From HTCC2207 sp002685195 (GTDB lineage: Bacteria; Pseudomonadota; Gammaproteobacteria; Pseudomonadales; Porticoccaceae), in contig CP179212.1 in NCBI GenBank assembly GCA_051201675.1, positions 372,001-436,000 on the forward strand: a stretch of DNA of 64,000 nt. The letters run 5' to 3'. The translations under genes were made by a program, and so were the position numbers. Of the stretch, positions 7,640 through 17,289 are shown piece by piece; position 1 is the first letter of the stretch, and every line of letters starts with the position of its first letter. The notes under the pieces are model-generated. The model searched no databases, was not told the origin of the DNA, and was given only the letters and a program-made list of their open reading frames with translations.

Positions 7640-9877
7640 ATGACTCTTGGTAAGGCTTCTTTTTCAGGAATCTATGCACGGCTTGTCATCACTACCGTGA
7701 TACCACTTCTTTCCTTTGCCGTGTTGGTAGGTTATTACATGTTGTCCAGTCAAGCTCAGGATATAAAGGATTTTCAAAATTCAATAGGAGAATTGGCGGT
7801 TCAACAGGCGGTGAACCATTCAGGGCCTGCTCTGGCTGATTACGACATTGAGGCGTTAAAGATAGAGGCCGATCACTTATTTAAAGTAACTGGCGTTGAA
7901 GGCCTTTTAATGCATAATTTCAGCGAAGCTAAAACCTTTGCCATCGGTATCATTGAAGCTGACGTCGACGCGTTGCCTCCAGGTTTTGACTCTGGAATAC
8001 CTTGGGAAGCGGGAGGACATCAGTTTTTCTTTCGAGAGATCCATGAGTCAATTGAAGGCCAAAACACGATTCCTTCAAGCAACCCGATTGGGTATGTGGT
8101 TGTTTCTATAGATACTCAGTTGTTAATGGCGGGTCAAAAAGAAAAGATTTTAAACACGATATTAGTCATTGTATTTAGCTTATTTGTTGCCTCTTGGTTA
8201 GCCATTCGCTTTACCAGAAGTATTTCCCAACCAATTGAGTCTCTGCATAATATGGTTGAGAAAATGATGGTCGGGGAGTTAGATAGCCTTGCTGAAGAGG
8301 CTGGTCCGCGCGAAGTACAGCTATTGGCAAATGGAATCAATCAACTCGCAGTAACGATACGAGATTCGAATTTTCGAATGGAAAGCGAGATTACCAAAGC
8401 GACGGCGCAGTTGCATGCAACTCTCGTAGAGCTAGAAGAAGTTGCAGAGGCGCAGAACCAATTTCTAGCAAGAATGAGTCACGAGTTAAGAACACCTCTT
8501 ACGGCTGTCATTGGATTTTCACGTCTAGTAGCGTCTGAGGAAAATCTTGAAAGTCGCAAAGAATATCTTAGTGTTGTTGATCGGTCTTCGACTATGTTGC
8601 TGACGATGATTGACGATATTTTGGAATTTTCTAAGGCCCATTCTGCTGGATTCAGTTTAGAGAGAATTAACTTTGATCTCTCTAAGTGGTTAGTGGATGT
8701 TATAGCGATTCACCAACAGGGAGCTGACGAGAAAAACCTATCGCTCAGCTATGAAGTGATAGGCAAATTACCCAGTATGGTCCGTGGGGACCCTGTGCGG
8801 TTAGCACAGGTTGTGAGTAATTTGCTGGGAAATGCTATTAAATTTACTGATAAAGGTTACGTGGCACTATATTTACAAATAGATGCAAGTGATCAGAATA
8901 GCATGATATTGCGCTGTTCAATTAGAGATTCTGGTAAGGGTATGGATACGGAAAAATTAGCTCTTTTGTTTGAGCCTTTTGCGCAAGAAGATGTATCGAT
9001 TAATCGACGATTTGGTGGGGCCGGATTAGGTCTCTCAATCTGTAAGAAATTGGTTAATTTAATGGATGGTGAAATTACGATTAACAGTAAAGTGAATCAT
9101 GGGTCCATCGTAAGCTTCACTTCGATGATATATAGCGCTACTTCTAGTCAGCTAGCTACAGTAAATCTAAGATCATCAAGTACTGAGATCCTCAATGGCG
9201 TTAGTATTCTGGTGGCCGAGGACAATCATTTCTCTCAGCGCTTAATAGTTAAGTTATTGAAAGGCTATGGCGCAGAATGTTTGGTCGCAAATAATGGTTT
9301 AGAAGCTACAGAGATAGCTCGGTTACTCCATATAGATGTAGTTCTAATGGATATACACATGCCCGTTGTTGATGGAATATCGGCTTGTGAGTCGATAGTT
9401 AATCAATCATCAGCAAGCCCTCCAGTAATAGGCTTAACTGCAGATATAACAGGTGAAGGCGAAGCCAAAATGCTGGAATCTGGAGCAGACATCGTATTAA
9501 CGAAGCCTTTAGATGAAGTTGTTCTTATTAACACCATTTTGAGTGCGCTAAATGTGCGCGAGTCATTAATTAATGGTGACGATCCTGGCTTGCTTTCATC
9601 TCTTATTCCAGTAGCTGAATTAAGAGACACCTTAGATCAATTATTGGAAGGTCTAGAACGTCAACTTAGAAAACAAGAAAAAGCTAATTTACAACAACTC
9701 TTGCATGATATTCTTGGTTTATCCGGTCTCTATGGAATGACACAATTTAGAGAAATGGTATTGTCTTTTAAGATGGCCTATGGCGGATTGTCTGCAGAAG
9801 AAAATCTGGTAAAAATCGCGTCAATACGACATCACGTAGCTGAATTTTTTGCCGCGGATTCAGATATTCAAGTTTAA
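7640..9877 (+). CDS. Hybrid sensor histidine kinase (HAMP-HisKA-HATPase-REC-HPt)
   Basis: This 745-residue inner-membrane kinase has a membrane helix near residues 12-34, a periplasmic sensor of about 130 residues, a second helix near 170-189, HAMP (about 190-245), HisKA with H281 in MSHELRTPLTAVIGF, an HATPase domain with GNAIKFTDKG and GGAGLGLSICKK, and a receiver with D571 in LMDIHMPVVDG. A C-terminal HPt-like segment follows, with H689 in LLHDILGLSGLYGM. This is a complete His-Asp-His phosphorelay, with the final phosphate likely passed to the adjacent NarL-type regulator. The architecture resembles BarA/GacS, though shorter. The periplasmic ligand is unknown. Confidence 0.9.
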   Translation: MTLGKASFSGIYARLVITTVIPLLSFAVLVGYYMLSSQAQDIKDFQNSIGELAVQQAVNHSGPALADYDIEALKIEADHLFKVTGVEGLLMHNFSEAKTFAIGIIEADVDALPPGFDSGIPWEAGGHQFFFREIHESIEGQNTIPSSNPIGYVVVSIDTQLLMAGQKEKILNTILVIVFSLFVASWLAIRFTRSISQPIESLHNMVEKMMVGELDSLAEEAGPREVQLLANGINQLAVTIRDSNFRMESEITKATAQLHATLVELEEVAEAQNQFLARMSHELRTPLTAVIGFSRLVASEENLESRKEYLSVVDRSSTMLLTMIDDILEFSKAHSAGFSLERINFDLSKWLVDVIAIHQQGADEKNLSLSYEVIGKLPSMVRGDPVRLAQVVSNLLGNAIKFTDKGYVALYLQIDASDQNSMILRCSIRDSGKGMDTEKLALLFEPFAQEDVSINRRFGGAGLGLSICKKLVNLMDGEITINSKVNHGSIVSFTSMIYSATSSQLATVNLRSSSTEILNGVSILVAEDNHFSQRLIVKLLKGYGAECLVANNGLEATEIARLLHIDVVLMDIHMPVVDGISACESIVNQSSASPPVIGLTADITGEGEAKMLESGADIVLTKPLDEVVLINTILSALNVRESLINGDDPGLLSSLIPVAELRDTLDQLLEGLERQLRKQEKANLQQLLHDILGLSGLYGMTQFREMVLSFKMAYGGLSAEENLVKIASIRHHVAEFFAADSDIQV

Positions 9878-9907
9878 ATTCCTTTTACTCCTTCGAAGAT
9901 AACACAT

Positions 9908-9933
9908 AGACTGCAAACACGTGTTAGCAGACT
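9908..9933. promoter_or_regulatory. Operator-like palindrome upstream of rnr
   Basis: Between the kinase stop and rnr, the core AACACGTGTT (9916-9925) is a perfect 10-base palindrome. Beyond one A/A mismatch on each side it extends through CTGC...GCAG (9911-9930), and then AG...CT (9908-9933). It has no loop or T-run, so it is more like a protein-binding site than a terminator. The binding protein is unknown. Confidence 0.45.
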
Positions 9934-9983
9934 GTACAAGCTATGCATGACATTTACCTATAAATCGCGCCTCAGTAGTGAAT

Positions 9984-12458
9984 ATGAAGAAAAAAAACAA
10001 AAATCATGATCCTTTTGCCTCTAGGGAAGCAGGTAATTATGAAAAACCAGTCCCAAGTAGGGAGTTTTTACTCGATTACCTATCTGAGAGTGTTGGCCCA
10101 CTGACCCATGAGGAAATATGTTCGGCATTAAACCTCAAAGAGGACGATCAAATCGAGGCCATGCGCAGACGACTTCGAGCGATGGAACGCGACGGTCAAA
10201 TTGCTCGTAATCGCAGAGACGGTTATGGCACCTTGGATAAGTTGAACTTGGTTAAAGGAAGAATTATTGGCCATCCGGAAGGGTACGGTTTCGTAAAACC
10301 TATCAATGGAGATGGTGAGGATATTTATCTTTCTAGTACCCAGATGCGTCGAGTATTTGATGGAGACATTGTGCTTGTAAGGGTTGCAGGCTGGGATCGT
10401 CGCGGGCGGCCAGAGGGAAGTTTGGTTGATATCGTAGAACGAAATACATCGCAGCTGGTAGGTCGTTACTTTAATGAGAGTGGGATTAATTTTGTAAGAG
10501 CAGATAATCCTCGTATTAGTCAGGATATATTAATCCCACCTGAGGGGATTGGCGCTGCTAAACCAGGACAAATAGTGGTTGTCGATGTAACAGAGCCACC
10601 TTCTCGACAAAGCTTACCCATTGGAGCTATCGCTGAGGTATTGGGTGACCATCTTGACCCAGGTCTAGAAGTAGAAATGTCTATCCGCAACTATGGTATC
10701 CCATACCAATGGAATGATGAGGTCCTAGCCGAAACTGGGGAGATTCCTGACCATGTCACTGAGGTGAAATCGCGAGTTGACTTAAGAGCAACACCACTAA
10801 TTACCATTGATGGTGAAGATGCTCGTGATTTTGATGACGCTGTGTTTTGTGAGGAGAAACCTCGCGGTGGCTGGACGTTAATAGTAGCTATTGCTGATGT
10901 TTCTCACTACGTTAAGGTAGGTTCTGCTCTTGATATAGAAGCATTTGAAAGAGGAAACTCAGTCTATTTCCCTAATCATGTTGTTCCAATGTTGCCCGAA
11001 AAACTGTCCAATGGGCTTTGTTCTCTAAATCCAGCTGAAGACCGTTTGTGCATGGTTTGTGAAATGCAAATCAATGCTCAAGGCGATATTACCGGATATC
11101 GGTTCTCTGAAGCAGTGATGCATTCCCATGCTCGCATGACTTACACCCAAGTTGCCCAGATTATTGCTCAGCAAGAAGAGGGCTCTCAATCCGGCATTAG
11201 GAAACAGTTTGCATCCATTGTGGGGCATATTGACGCTCTAAATGATTTATATAAAGTGCTAAACAAACGCAGAGCTGGGCGGGGAGCGATTGACTTTGAC
11301 TCCCAAGAAACTCGTATTCTTTTTGATGGGCAGCGAAAAATTAGCCAGATAATTCCAGTGGAGCGGACCGCTGCGCACCGTTTAATAGAGGAGTGCATGC
11401 TTTGTGCCAATGTTTGTTCGGCAATGTTTCTTGAGAGAGTGAATATACCCGCTCTGTATAGGGTTCACGAAGGACCAAGTGAGGAAAGATTAACCTCCGT
11501 TAGGGATTTTCTAGGAGAGTTGGGTATTGGGCTAGGAGGCGGTGAAGACCCGCAACCAGAGGATTATCAGAGAGTCTTGAGGTCTATCAAAGGTCGTGAT
11601 GATGCCTCTGTAATTCAATCCGTGATGCTGAGGTCCATGAGTCAGGCGGTTTACCAGCCAAATAATCTTGGTCATTTCGGCTTGGCATTCGATGCTTATA
11701 CTCACTTCACCTCCCCCATAAGACGGTATGCAGATTTGTTGGTTCATCGAGCTATTCGAAGTCTTATCAGAAGTAACAAAAAGATAGCTAATATACGTAG
11801 AGTGGATGGATTTATTCCCATACCAACACATCTGATCTATCCCTATGATGGAGATCGTTTAGAGTCTACTGGTGAGCATCTGTCCGTCACAGAGCGCCGC
11901 GCTGATGATGCTACCAGAGATGTGGTTAATTGGCTGAAATGCGAATACCTTATGGATCGAGTAGGAGAAAAATATACAGGTGTTGTAAGTGCAGTCACTG
12001 GGTTTGGATTGTTTGTAATGCTCGATGAGCTTTATGTCGAGGGATTGATTCATGTAACAGGGTTGCCAAAAGATTATTATCATCATGAAGCGTCTCAACA
12101 CAGGATGGTTGGAGAACGCACCGGAAGAGTATTTCGTTTGGGTCAGAAACTCTCGGTGAAACTAGTTAGAGTTAATCTGGAAGAGCGCAAGATTGATTTT
12201 GAATTGATTGGTTCGCCTACGGATGAAACAAAAGCGCCGGAAAGGAGCAAAAAAAACAAGCATGTCCAGGTTTCGACGAAAGCCAATCAGTTAGCCAAAG
12301 AATATGAGAAAAAAAGAAAATCACGAGGTAAGTCTTCAAAGACTAAAAGTACGGCTAAAAAGCGTAAACCAGGACCTAAAAAATCTAGAACAGGATCCCC
12401 TAACTCAGTGACCGGTAAGGCAAGTACTAAGAAGAAAAGACCTAAAAAGCGCTCATAA
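9984..12458 (+). CDS. rnr: Ribonuclease R
   Basis: RNase R is a processive 3'-to-5' exoribonuclease that degrades structured RNA and takes part in RNA quality control. In order: an N-terminal winged-helix region (about 20-80), cold-shock/OB domains (about 80-240), the RNB catalytic domain (about 265-590, with TIDGEDARDFDDAVFCEE carrying the metal-binding aspartates), an S1 domain (about 645-730, YTGVVSAVTGFGLFVMLDEL), and a very Lys/Arg-rich tail of about 80 residues. Length of about 824 fits the family (813 in E. coli). ATG 9984 is chosen; GTG 9978 is two codons upstream. The gene converges on the DUF484 gene with only five bases between stops. Confidence 0.95.
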   Translation: MKKKNKNHDPFASREAGNYEKPVPSREFLLDYLSESVGPLTHEEICSALNLKEDDQIEAMRRRLRAMERDGQIARNRRDGYGTLDKLNLVKGRIIGHPEGYGFVKPINGDGEDIYLSSTQMRRVFDGDIVLVRVAGWDRRGRPEGSLVDIVERNTSQLVGRYFNESGINFVRADNPRISQDILIPPEGIGAAKPGQIVVVDVTEPPSRQSLPIGAIAEVLGDHLDPGLEVEMSIRNYGIPYQWNDEVLAETGEIPDHVTEVKSRVDLRATPLITIDGEDARDFDDAVFCEEKPRGGWTLIVAIADVSHYVKVGSALDIEAFERGNSVYFPNHVVPMLPEKLSNGLCSLNPAEDRLCMVCEMQINAQGDITGYRFSEAVMHSHARMTYTQVAQIIAQQEEGSQSGIRKQFASIVGHIDALNDLYKVLNKRRAGRGAIDFDSQETRILFDGQRKISQIIPVERTAAHRLIEECMLCANVCSAMFLERVNIPALYRVHEGPSEERLTSVRDFLGELGIGLGGGEDPQPEDYQRVLRSIKGRDDASVIQSVMLRSMSQAVYQPNNLGHFGLAFDAYTHFTSPIRRYADLLVHRAIRSLIRSNKKIANIRRVDGFIPIPTHLIYPYDGDRLESTGEHLSVTERRADDATRDVVNWLKCEYLMDRVGEKYTGVVSAVTGFGLFVMLDELYVEGLIHVTGLPKDYYHHEASQHRMVGERTGRVFRLGQKLSVKLVRVNLEERKIDFELIGSPTDETKAPERSKKNKHVQVSTKANQLAKEYEKKRKSRGKSSKTKSTAKKRKPGPKKSRTGSPNSVTGKASTKKKRPKKRS

Positions 12459-12463
12459 AACCA

Positions 12464-13153
12464 CTAGCTTTTTACTTCCAAATGCTGGGAAAGAAGTCTA
12501 CCAAGTACATCTGCAACATAGTCTAAGAAGAGTGTGCCCATGTCACTGCTATAGAACTCAGGGTCAGAATTACCTAAAGATAAAATACCGAACGTAGTTT
12601 CTTTTCTTATAGTCACAGCGGCGACTGACTTTATCGGTTGATGGGATTCTCCAAAGAGAAAATCTACTTCTGAATCCTGGCGTGGACCACATATTGATCG
12701 GTCTAAATCAATTAATGCAGGCACTTGGGTTTTCGCATCTTCAAAGGAAGTGACTTTAGCCATCATTTTTTTAAGTTTCTTTTCATTCGCAAATAGAGTC
12801 AGGCTAAAGGATTCAATACCAAAATCTACACCTAGGCTTTCATATAGTGTCTCTACAAGGGCCGGTAAATCGGATGCTTCCAGTAAATTGATGACTAGTT
12901 GTCGAGTTTTTTCAAACATTAGCTCGTTGTTTTGCGCTGTTTCTACCAATAGATCCAGTTGATCTCCAATTTCTTTGTTTCGATCACGCAAAACGGAGAG
13001 CTGTCGTTCAATTAGTGATACTGCGCCATCGGTTTTATGATGAACAATCATTGTTTCAAGAATATCTGGGTTTTCATCTAGGAAAGTAGGGTGATCACGA
13101 AGATAGCCTCTCACTTGCTTAAGCGTTATGTCCGTCAAGTTATCGTTACTCAT
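12464..13153 (-). CDS. DUF484 family protein (YigA-like)
   Basis: This 229-residue protein matches DUF484 (YigA of E. coli). It has a short helical N-terminus with VRGYLRDHPTFLDENPDILETM, then a coiled segment and a GAF-like domain (about 85-220, with ESFSLTLFANEKKL and FGILSLGNSDPEFYS). No biochemical role is established. Its start overlaps the dapF stop by four bases (ATGA), as in the usual dapF-DUF484-xerC operon. Here xerC does not follow; rnr is convergent instead. Confidence 0.85.
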   Translation of the reverse strand: MSNDNLTDITLKQVRGYLRDHPTFLDENPDILETMIVHHKTDGAVSLIERQLSVLRDRNKEIGDQLDLLVETAQNNELMFEKTRQLVINLLEASDLPALVETLYESLGVDFGIESFSLTLFANEKKLKKMMAKVTSFEDAKTQVPALIDLDRSICGPRQDSEVDFLFGESHQPIKSVAAVTIRKETTFGILSLGNSDPEFYSSDMGTLFLDYVADVLGRLLSQHLEVKS

Positions 13154-13980
13154 ATTTTTATGCGTCCATGAAAGCTGGTTACTGCAGGTCCAGACATCAT
13201 AAGCGATTGCCCCTCACCAGACCAATCGATGCTGAGGTTTCCACCTTGCAACTCCACAGTCACTGGTGAATCTACCAGCGACTGCTGAATTGCTGCCACG
13301 GCTGCCGCGCAGGCTCCTGAACCGCAGGCTCGAGTCTCACCAACACCGCGCTCATACACCCGCAGTTTTAGATGGTTACGATCAAGGACTTGGGCAAAGC
13401 CTACATTTACTTTCTTTGGGAAGCGACTATGACATTCCAACTGAGAACCCATATCTTTTACTGGAGCCGTATCTGTATCATCAACAAATACGATGGCATG
13501 AGGATTACCCATTGATACAGCAGATACTTCTACGGATTGATCTTCAAGATCAATAACATAACTTAAATCTCTCGCATCAGCGAGTATTGGTATTTTTGAG
13601 GGCTCTAGTAAAGGAATACCCATATTAACTGAAACTGAGTTGTCTCGATTAATTTTTAAGCTAATAACACGATTCATGGTTTTAACATTGATTTCTGGTT
13701 TGCCGGATAGTTTTTTATCTCTAATAAATCTAGCGAGGCAACGCGCGCCGTTACCACATTGCTCAACTTCAGCACCGTCTTGATTGAATATTCTATAGTT
13801 GAAATCCACATTATGATCATTGGGGGGTTCTAAGACGAGCACCTGATCACAGCCTACTCCCGTATGTCTGTCGGCAATACGTTTCACCATAGCTCTTGAA
13901 ATACGAACGTTCTGGGTCACAGCGTCAATTACAATAAAGTCGTTCCCAAGGCCATGCATTTTGCTAAATTTCATCAACAT
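13150..13980 (-). CDS. dapF: Diaminopimelate epimerase
   Basis: DapF converts LL- to meso-diaminopimelate for lysine and peptidoglycan synthesis. The two catalytic cysteines are visible: C75 in EQCGNGARC and C219 in TRACGSGACAAAVA. FSKMHGLGNDFIVIDA marks the N-terminus. Length (276) matches the family. ATG 13980 and ATG 13974 are both possible starts. It lies between lysA, 23 bases upstream, and DUF484, overlapping by four bases, forming a lysA-dapF-DUF484 unit. Confidence 0.96.
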   Translation of the reverse strand: MLMKFSKMHGLGNDFIVIDAVTQNVRISRAMVKRIADRHTGVGCDQVLVLEPPNDHNVDFNYRIFNQDGAEVEQCGNGARCLARFIRDKKLSGKPEINVKTMNRVISLKINRDNSVSVNMGIPLLEPSKIPILADARDLSYVIDLEDQSVEVSAVSMGNPHAIVFVDDTDTAPVKDMGSQLECHSRFPKKVNVGFAQVLDRNHLKLRVYERGVGETRACGSGACAAAVAAIQQSLVDSPVTVELQGGNLSIDWSGEGQSLMMSGPAVTSFHGRIKI

Positions 13981-14003
13981 ATATTTGTCTTGCCACCCAC
14001 CGT

Positions 14004-15257
14004 TTATTTAACTGGCAGCCCTTGCTCTCCTTTTATGAGGTCCTCAAAATTCTCTCGAGCACGAACAACATGGGCTTCATTGTCTGCAACCATAATTTCA
14101 GCAACCCTGGGGCGACTATTATAGTTGGAGCTCATAACAAAGCCGTAGGCTCCCGCCCCAAACAGGCACAAATAGTCCCCTTCGGCTATGGAGAGTTTGC
14201 GATCCTTACCCAAAAAGTCGCCACTTTCGCATACAGGGCCAACCACATCATACTGGCGCTCCGCGTTATTATTAGTGGTGATTGGTTGTATGTCCATCCA
14301 AGCTCCATACAAAGAGGGACGCAACATGTCATTCATTGCAGCATCAACAACAGCAAAATTTTTGTGATCATTAGATTTTAGATATTGAACCTGAGTCAAC
14401 AGAATGCCTGCATTGGCGGTCATTGAACGTCCTGGCTCTAGGACCAATAATTCACTTCTCTCACTAAATAGGGGGAGTAATTCCTTCATGAGGGCATCGA
14501 CCGTTAAAACCTGTTCATCGTGGTAGCGGACGCCCAAGCCACCGCCGATATCAATATGGTTCAGTTGGATCCCCAGCTCTGACAGCTGATCGACCATGAC
14601 GAGTAATCGCTCAGTAGCGTCAACAAAGGGCTGTATCTCTGTCAACTGGGATCCAATATGGCAATCAATACCGATTAAATTAATGTTCGACATTTGAGAA
14701 GCTTGTTTGTAGACATCTATCGCTGTATCAAAAGCGATACCGAATTTGTCTTCCTTTAATCCAGTAGAAATATAGGGGTGAGTATTAGCATCAACATCTG
14801 GATTAACCCTCATCGACACAGGTGCCTGAAGAGAGAGCTCTGCAGCTGTTTCATTGAGTAAAGCTAGTTCTGATTCTGATTCTACGTTAAAACAATGTAT
14901 GCCCACTTGCAGCGCTCGACGCATCTCAAAACTAGTTTTTGCTAGACCAGAAAAGACGACGTTAGCTGGATTACCACCGGCTAAAAGTACTCGCTCTAGT
15001 TCACCAACAGAGACAATATCAAATCCGGCTCCAAGAGCCGCAAGGGTCTGCAACACTGCAATATTAGAATTAGACTTTACAGCGTAGCAAATTAAATGTG
15101 GCTGATCGGACAGAGCATTTTTATAAGCGATGAAGTTCTGTTCGATCGCTTTTTTGCTATAGACATAGCAAGGAGTCCCAAATTGCTTAGCAATGGTGCT
15201 GAGAGCGACTTGATCGATAAAAAGATCGCCATTATTACGTTGTGTGGCACTATGCAT
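14004..15257 (-). CDS. lysA: Diaminopimelate decarboxylase
   Basis: LysA is the PLP-dependent enzyme that decarboxylates meso-diaminopimelate to lysine, the last step of the pathway. The PLP lysine is K61 in ICYAVKSNSN. HIDIGGGLGVRY and EPGRSMTANAGILLTQV are the phosphate- and substrate-binding segments. GPVCESGDFLGKDR carries the catalytic cysteine region. Length (417) is typical of the alanine-racemase-fold decarboxylases. It is preceded by a small LptM-like lipoprotein gene and followed by dapF on the same strand. Confidence 0.96.
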   Translation of the reverse strand: MHSATQRNNGDLFIDQVALSTIAKQFGTPCYVYSKKAIEQNFIAYKNALSDQPHLICYAVKSNSNIAVLQTLAALGAGFDIVSVGELERVLLAGGNPANVVFSGLAKTSFEMRRALQVGIHCFNVESESELALLNETAAELSLQAPVSMRVNPDVDANTHPYISTGLKEDKFGIAFDTAIDVYKQASQMSNINLIGIDCHIGSQLTEIQPFVDATERLLVMVDQLSELGIQLNHIDIGGGLGVRYHDEQVLTVDALMKELLPLFSERSELLVLEPGRSMTANAGILLTQVQYLKSNDHKNFAVVDAAMNDMLRPSLYGAWMDIQPITTNNNAERQYDVVGPVCESGDFLGKDRKLSIAEGDYLCLFGAGAYGFVMSSNYNSRPRVAEIMVADNEAHVVRARENFEDLIKGEQGLPVK

Positions 15258-15263
15258 ACTTTT

Positions 15264-15401
15264 TTAGGTCTCTTGAATTTTTGTATCATTAGAGAAGGTT
15301 TCCGCCGTATCTTCTGGCAGGTACAGGTCACCAGTGTTGCCACATCCGAGAAGTAAGCCAGCGAGAATAATAATAAAGAGCCGTGAAAAGCGAAATTTCA
15401 T
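15264..15401 (-). CDS. LptM-like small lipoprotein (YifL family)
   Basis: A 45-residue lipoprotein precursor starts at ATG 15401 with MKFRFSRLFIIILAGLLLGC. The lipobox LLGC is followed by GNTGDLYLPED, matching the YifL/LptM pattern (LxGCGxxGxLYxP). LptM of E. coli associates with the LptD-LptE outer-membrane translocon. Genes of this family typically lie between cyaY and lysA/dapF, exactly as here. The frame is open further upstream to 15458, but those residues are not signal-like. Function is inferred from motif and context. Confidence 0.75.
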   Translation of the reverse strand: MKFRFSRLFIIILAGLLLGCGNTGDLYLPEDTAETFSNDTKIQET

Positions 15402-15512
15402 TTTGATAATCCAAGGATAGAGAGTGTAAGTATAACGGTAGTGCCAGATTACTCCCAAACAATTATAATAGTGATTCCAAATTCATCTAAAGTTTAAAGA
15501 TGGTCTAAAACC

Positions 15513-15851
15513 ATGAAAGAAGCCGAGTTTAATCAAATAGCCGATGATTTAATGTTCTCTATAGAGGAAACGATTGATGACAGCGGAGTAGATATTGATT
15601 ATGAAAATACTGCTGGCATGCTGACGTTGACTTGTGATCTCAATGGCTCTCAAATAATTTTATCCAGACAGCCAACCATGCGTGAAATCTGGTTGGCGGC
15701 ACAGTCGGGTGGCTTTCACTTTAAATTAAACGCCGATCAACCAAACGGGCAGGTTCAGTGGCGGAATACTGTAAACGGCGAGCTTCTATCAACTATGCTT
15801 GGTGATGCTTGTGAGAGCCAATCTAATCAGTCAATTAAGTTCGATTTCTAG
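15513..15851 (+). CDS. cyaY: Frataxin-like iron-binding protein CyaY
   Basis: CyaY is the bacterial frataxin. It binds iron and modulates IscS-driven Fe-S cluster assembly. The 112-residue sequence has the acidic first helix EFNQIADDLMFSIEETIDDS and the strand pattern AGMLTLTCDLNGSQIILSRQ with PTMREIWLAAQSGGFHF, all characteristic. It is divergent from the lipoprotein-lysA-dapF unit. Its stop codon directly abuts the stop of the convergent argH. Confidence 0.93.
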   Translation: MKEAEFNQIADDLMFSIEETIDDSGVDIDYENTAGMLTLTCDLNGSQIILSRQPTMREIWLAAQSGGFHFKLNADQPNGQVQWRNTVNGELLSTMLGDACESQSNQSIKFDF

Positions 15852-17289
15852 CTAACGAGAGACCAATTTTTCTAAAGCTCTTGCCGCCGCAGCCTTCACC
15901 TGATCAGGCGCAGTCCCACCGATATGATTTCTAGAGCAGACAGACCCCTCTAAGGTCAATACTTCGAAGACATCCGCAGCGATCTGAGAAGAGAATATAT
16001 TTAACTCATCAAGGGTCATTTCAGATAAATCCTTGTTATTTTCAATGCCATAAGCAACCGCTTTACCAACGATCTCATGGGCATCTCTAAATGCAATGCC
16101 ATTGCGGACCAAATAATCAGCCAAATCAGTGGCTGTGGAAAAGCCGTTCTTGGCTGCCGCATACATTTTTTCTTTATTTGATTCAATGGCGGGGATCATA
16201 TCGGCGAAAGCGCGCAAGCAATCCTGAACCGTATCAACCGTATCAAACAGGGGCTCTTTGTCTTCCTGATTGTCTTTGTTATAGGCCAGTGGTTGAGACT
16301 TCATCAGAGTCAACAAACTAATCAGGTGCCCTGTAACTCTGCCTGTTTTCCCTCGAACCAGCTCGGGAACATCAGGGTTTTTCTTCTGAGGCATGATGGA
16401 AGACCCAGTGCAAAACCGATCAGGTAGATCTATAAATTGAAACTGTGCTGACGCCCAAAGAATTAACTCCTCTGACATACGCGACATATGCGTTGTCAAC
16501 AGACTTGCAAAAGCGCAGAATTCAATGGCAAAGTCCCGATCACTCACTGAATCCAGAGAGTTTTCGCTTGGGTAATCAAAGCCTAATTGATTAGCGGTAA
16601 AGACGCGATCTATGGGATAGGTCGTCCCTGCGAGTGCTCGGAGCACCAAGAGGGCTCTGATTTAGCCTCTTTCGGCAGTCAAGTAACCGGCCAAAATCTC
16701 GCTCTAGCATTTCGTTCCAAGCCAGCAAGTGGTGCCCAAAAGTAACGGGTTGAGCGGTTTGCAAATGAGTGAAGCCGGGCATAATAGTATCGTGTTCCGC
16801 TAAAGCGAGCCCAGTCACGCCCTTTTGAAGGTCCGTTAAAAGTATGGAGATTTGATCAATCTGATCACGTAACCAAAGTCGAATATCTGTAGCTACTTGA
16901 TCATTTCTTGAACGTCCAGTATGAAGTTTTTTGCCAACATCACCGATACGTGCGGTTAGGGCTGATTCGATGTTCATGTGCACGTCTTCGAGTTGCTGCG
17001 ACCACTCGAAATCGCCAACCCTTATCTCAGCACCAATCTCGTTAAGACCATCAATGATAGATTTTTTCTCTGATTCAGAAAGGACCCCTACTTTTGCAAG
17101 CATAGTGGCGTGGGCAACTGACCCTTTGATGTCGTGTTCGAAGAGACGTTGATCAAAACTCACAGAGGCAGTAAAGCGCGCGACAAATTCGTTGACGGGT
17201 TCATTAAACCTGCCGCCCCAAGACTGATTAGTCTGAGCCTTTTTCGCACTATCAGATGATGTCTTTTTTGACTCACTCATCGCAGTCAC
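15852..17289 (-). pseudogene. argH: argH argininosuccinate lyase, interrupted by a one-base frameshift
   Basis: ArgH splits argininosuccinate into arginine and fumarate. The N-terminal part (17289 or ATG 17280 down to about 16641) contains SWGGRF, the VHMNIESAL region and HTGRSRNDQVATD. The C-terminal part (about 16638 to 15852) contains ALAGTTYPIDR, NSLDSVSDRDF and the catalytic loop GSSIMPQKKNPDV. They lie in different frames and join where the family has PLGxGALAGTTY: four bases (minus-strand CCGA, 16641-16638) stand where three are expected. Correcting one base gives about 475 residues, near the normal 457-465. All catalytic motifs are intact, so this is either a very recent mutation or a sequencing/assembly error. 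Confidence 0.85.

Noticed and set aside
15852..16649. Two separate lyase genes instead of one argH
   Set aside because: The two parts cover successive, non-overlapping portions of a single ArgH and join at one frame change; the second part starts in the middle of a conserved motif.
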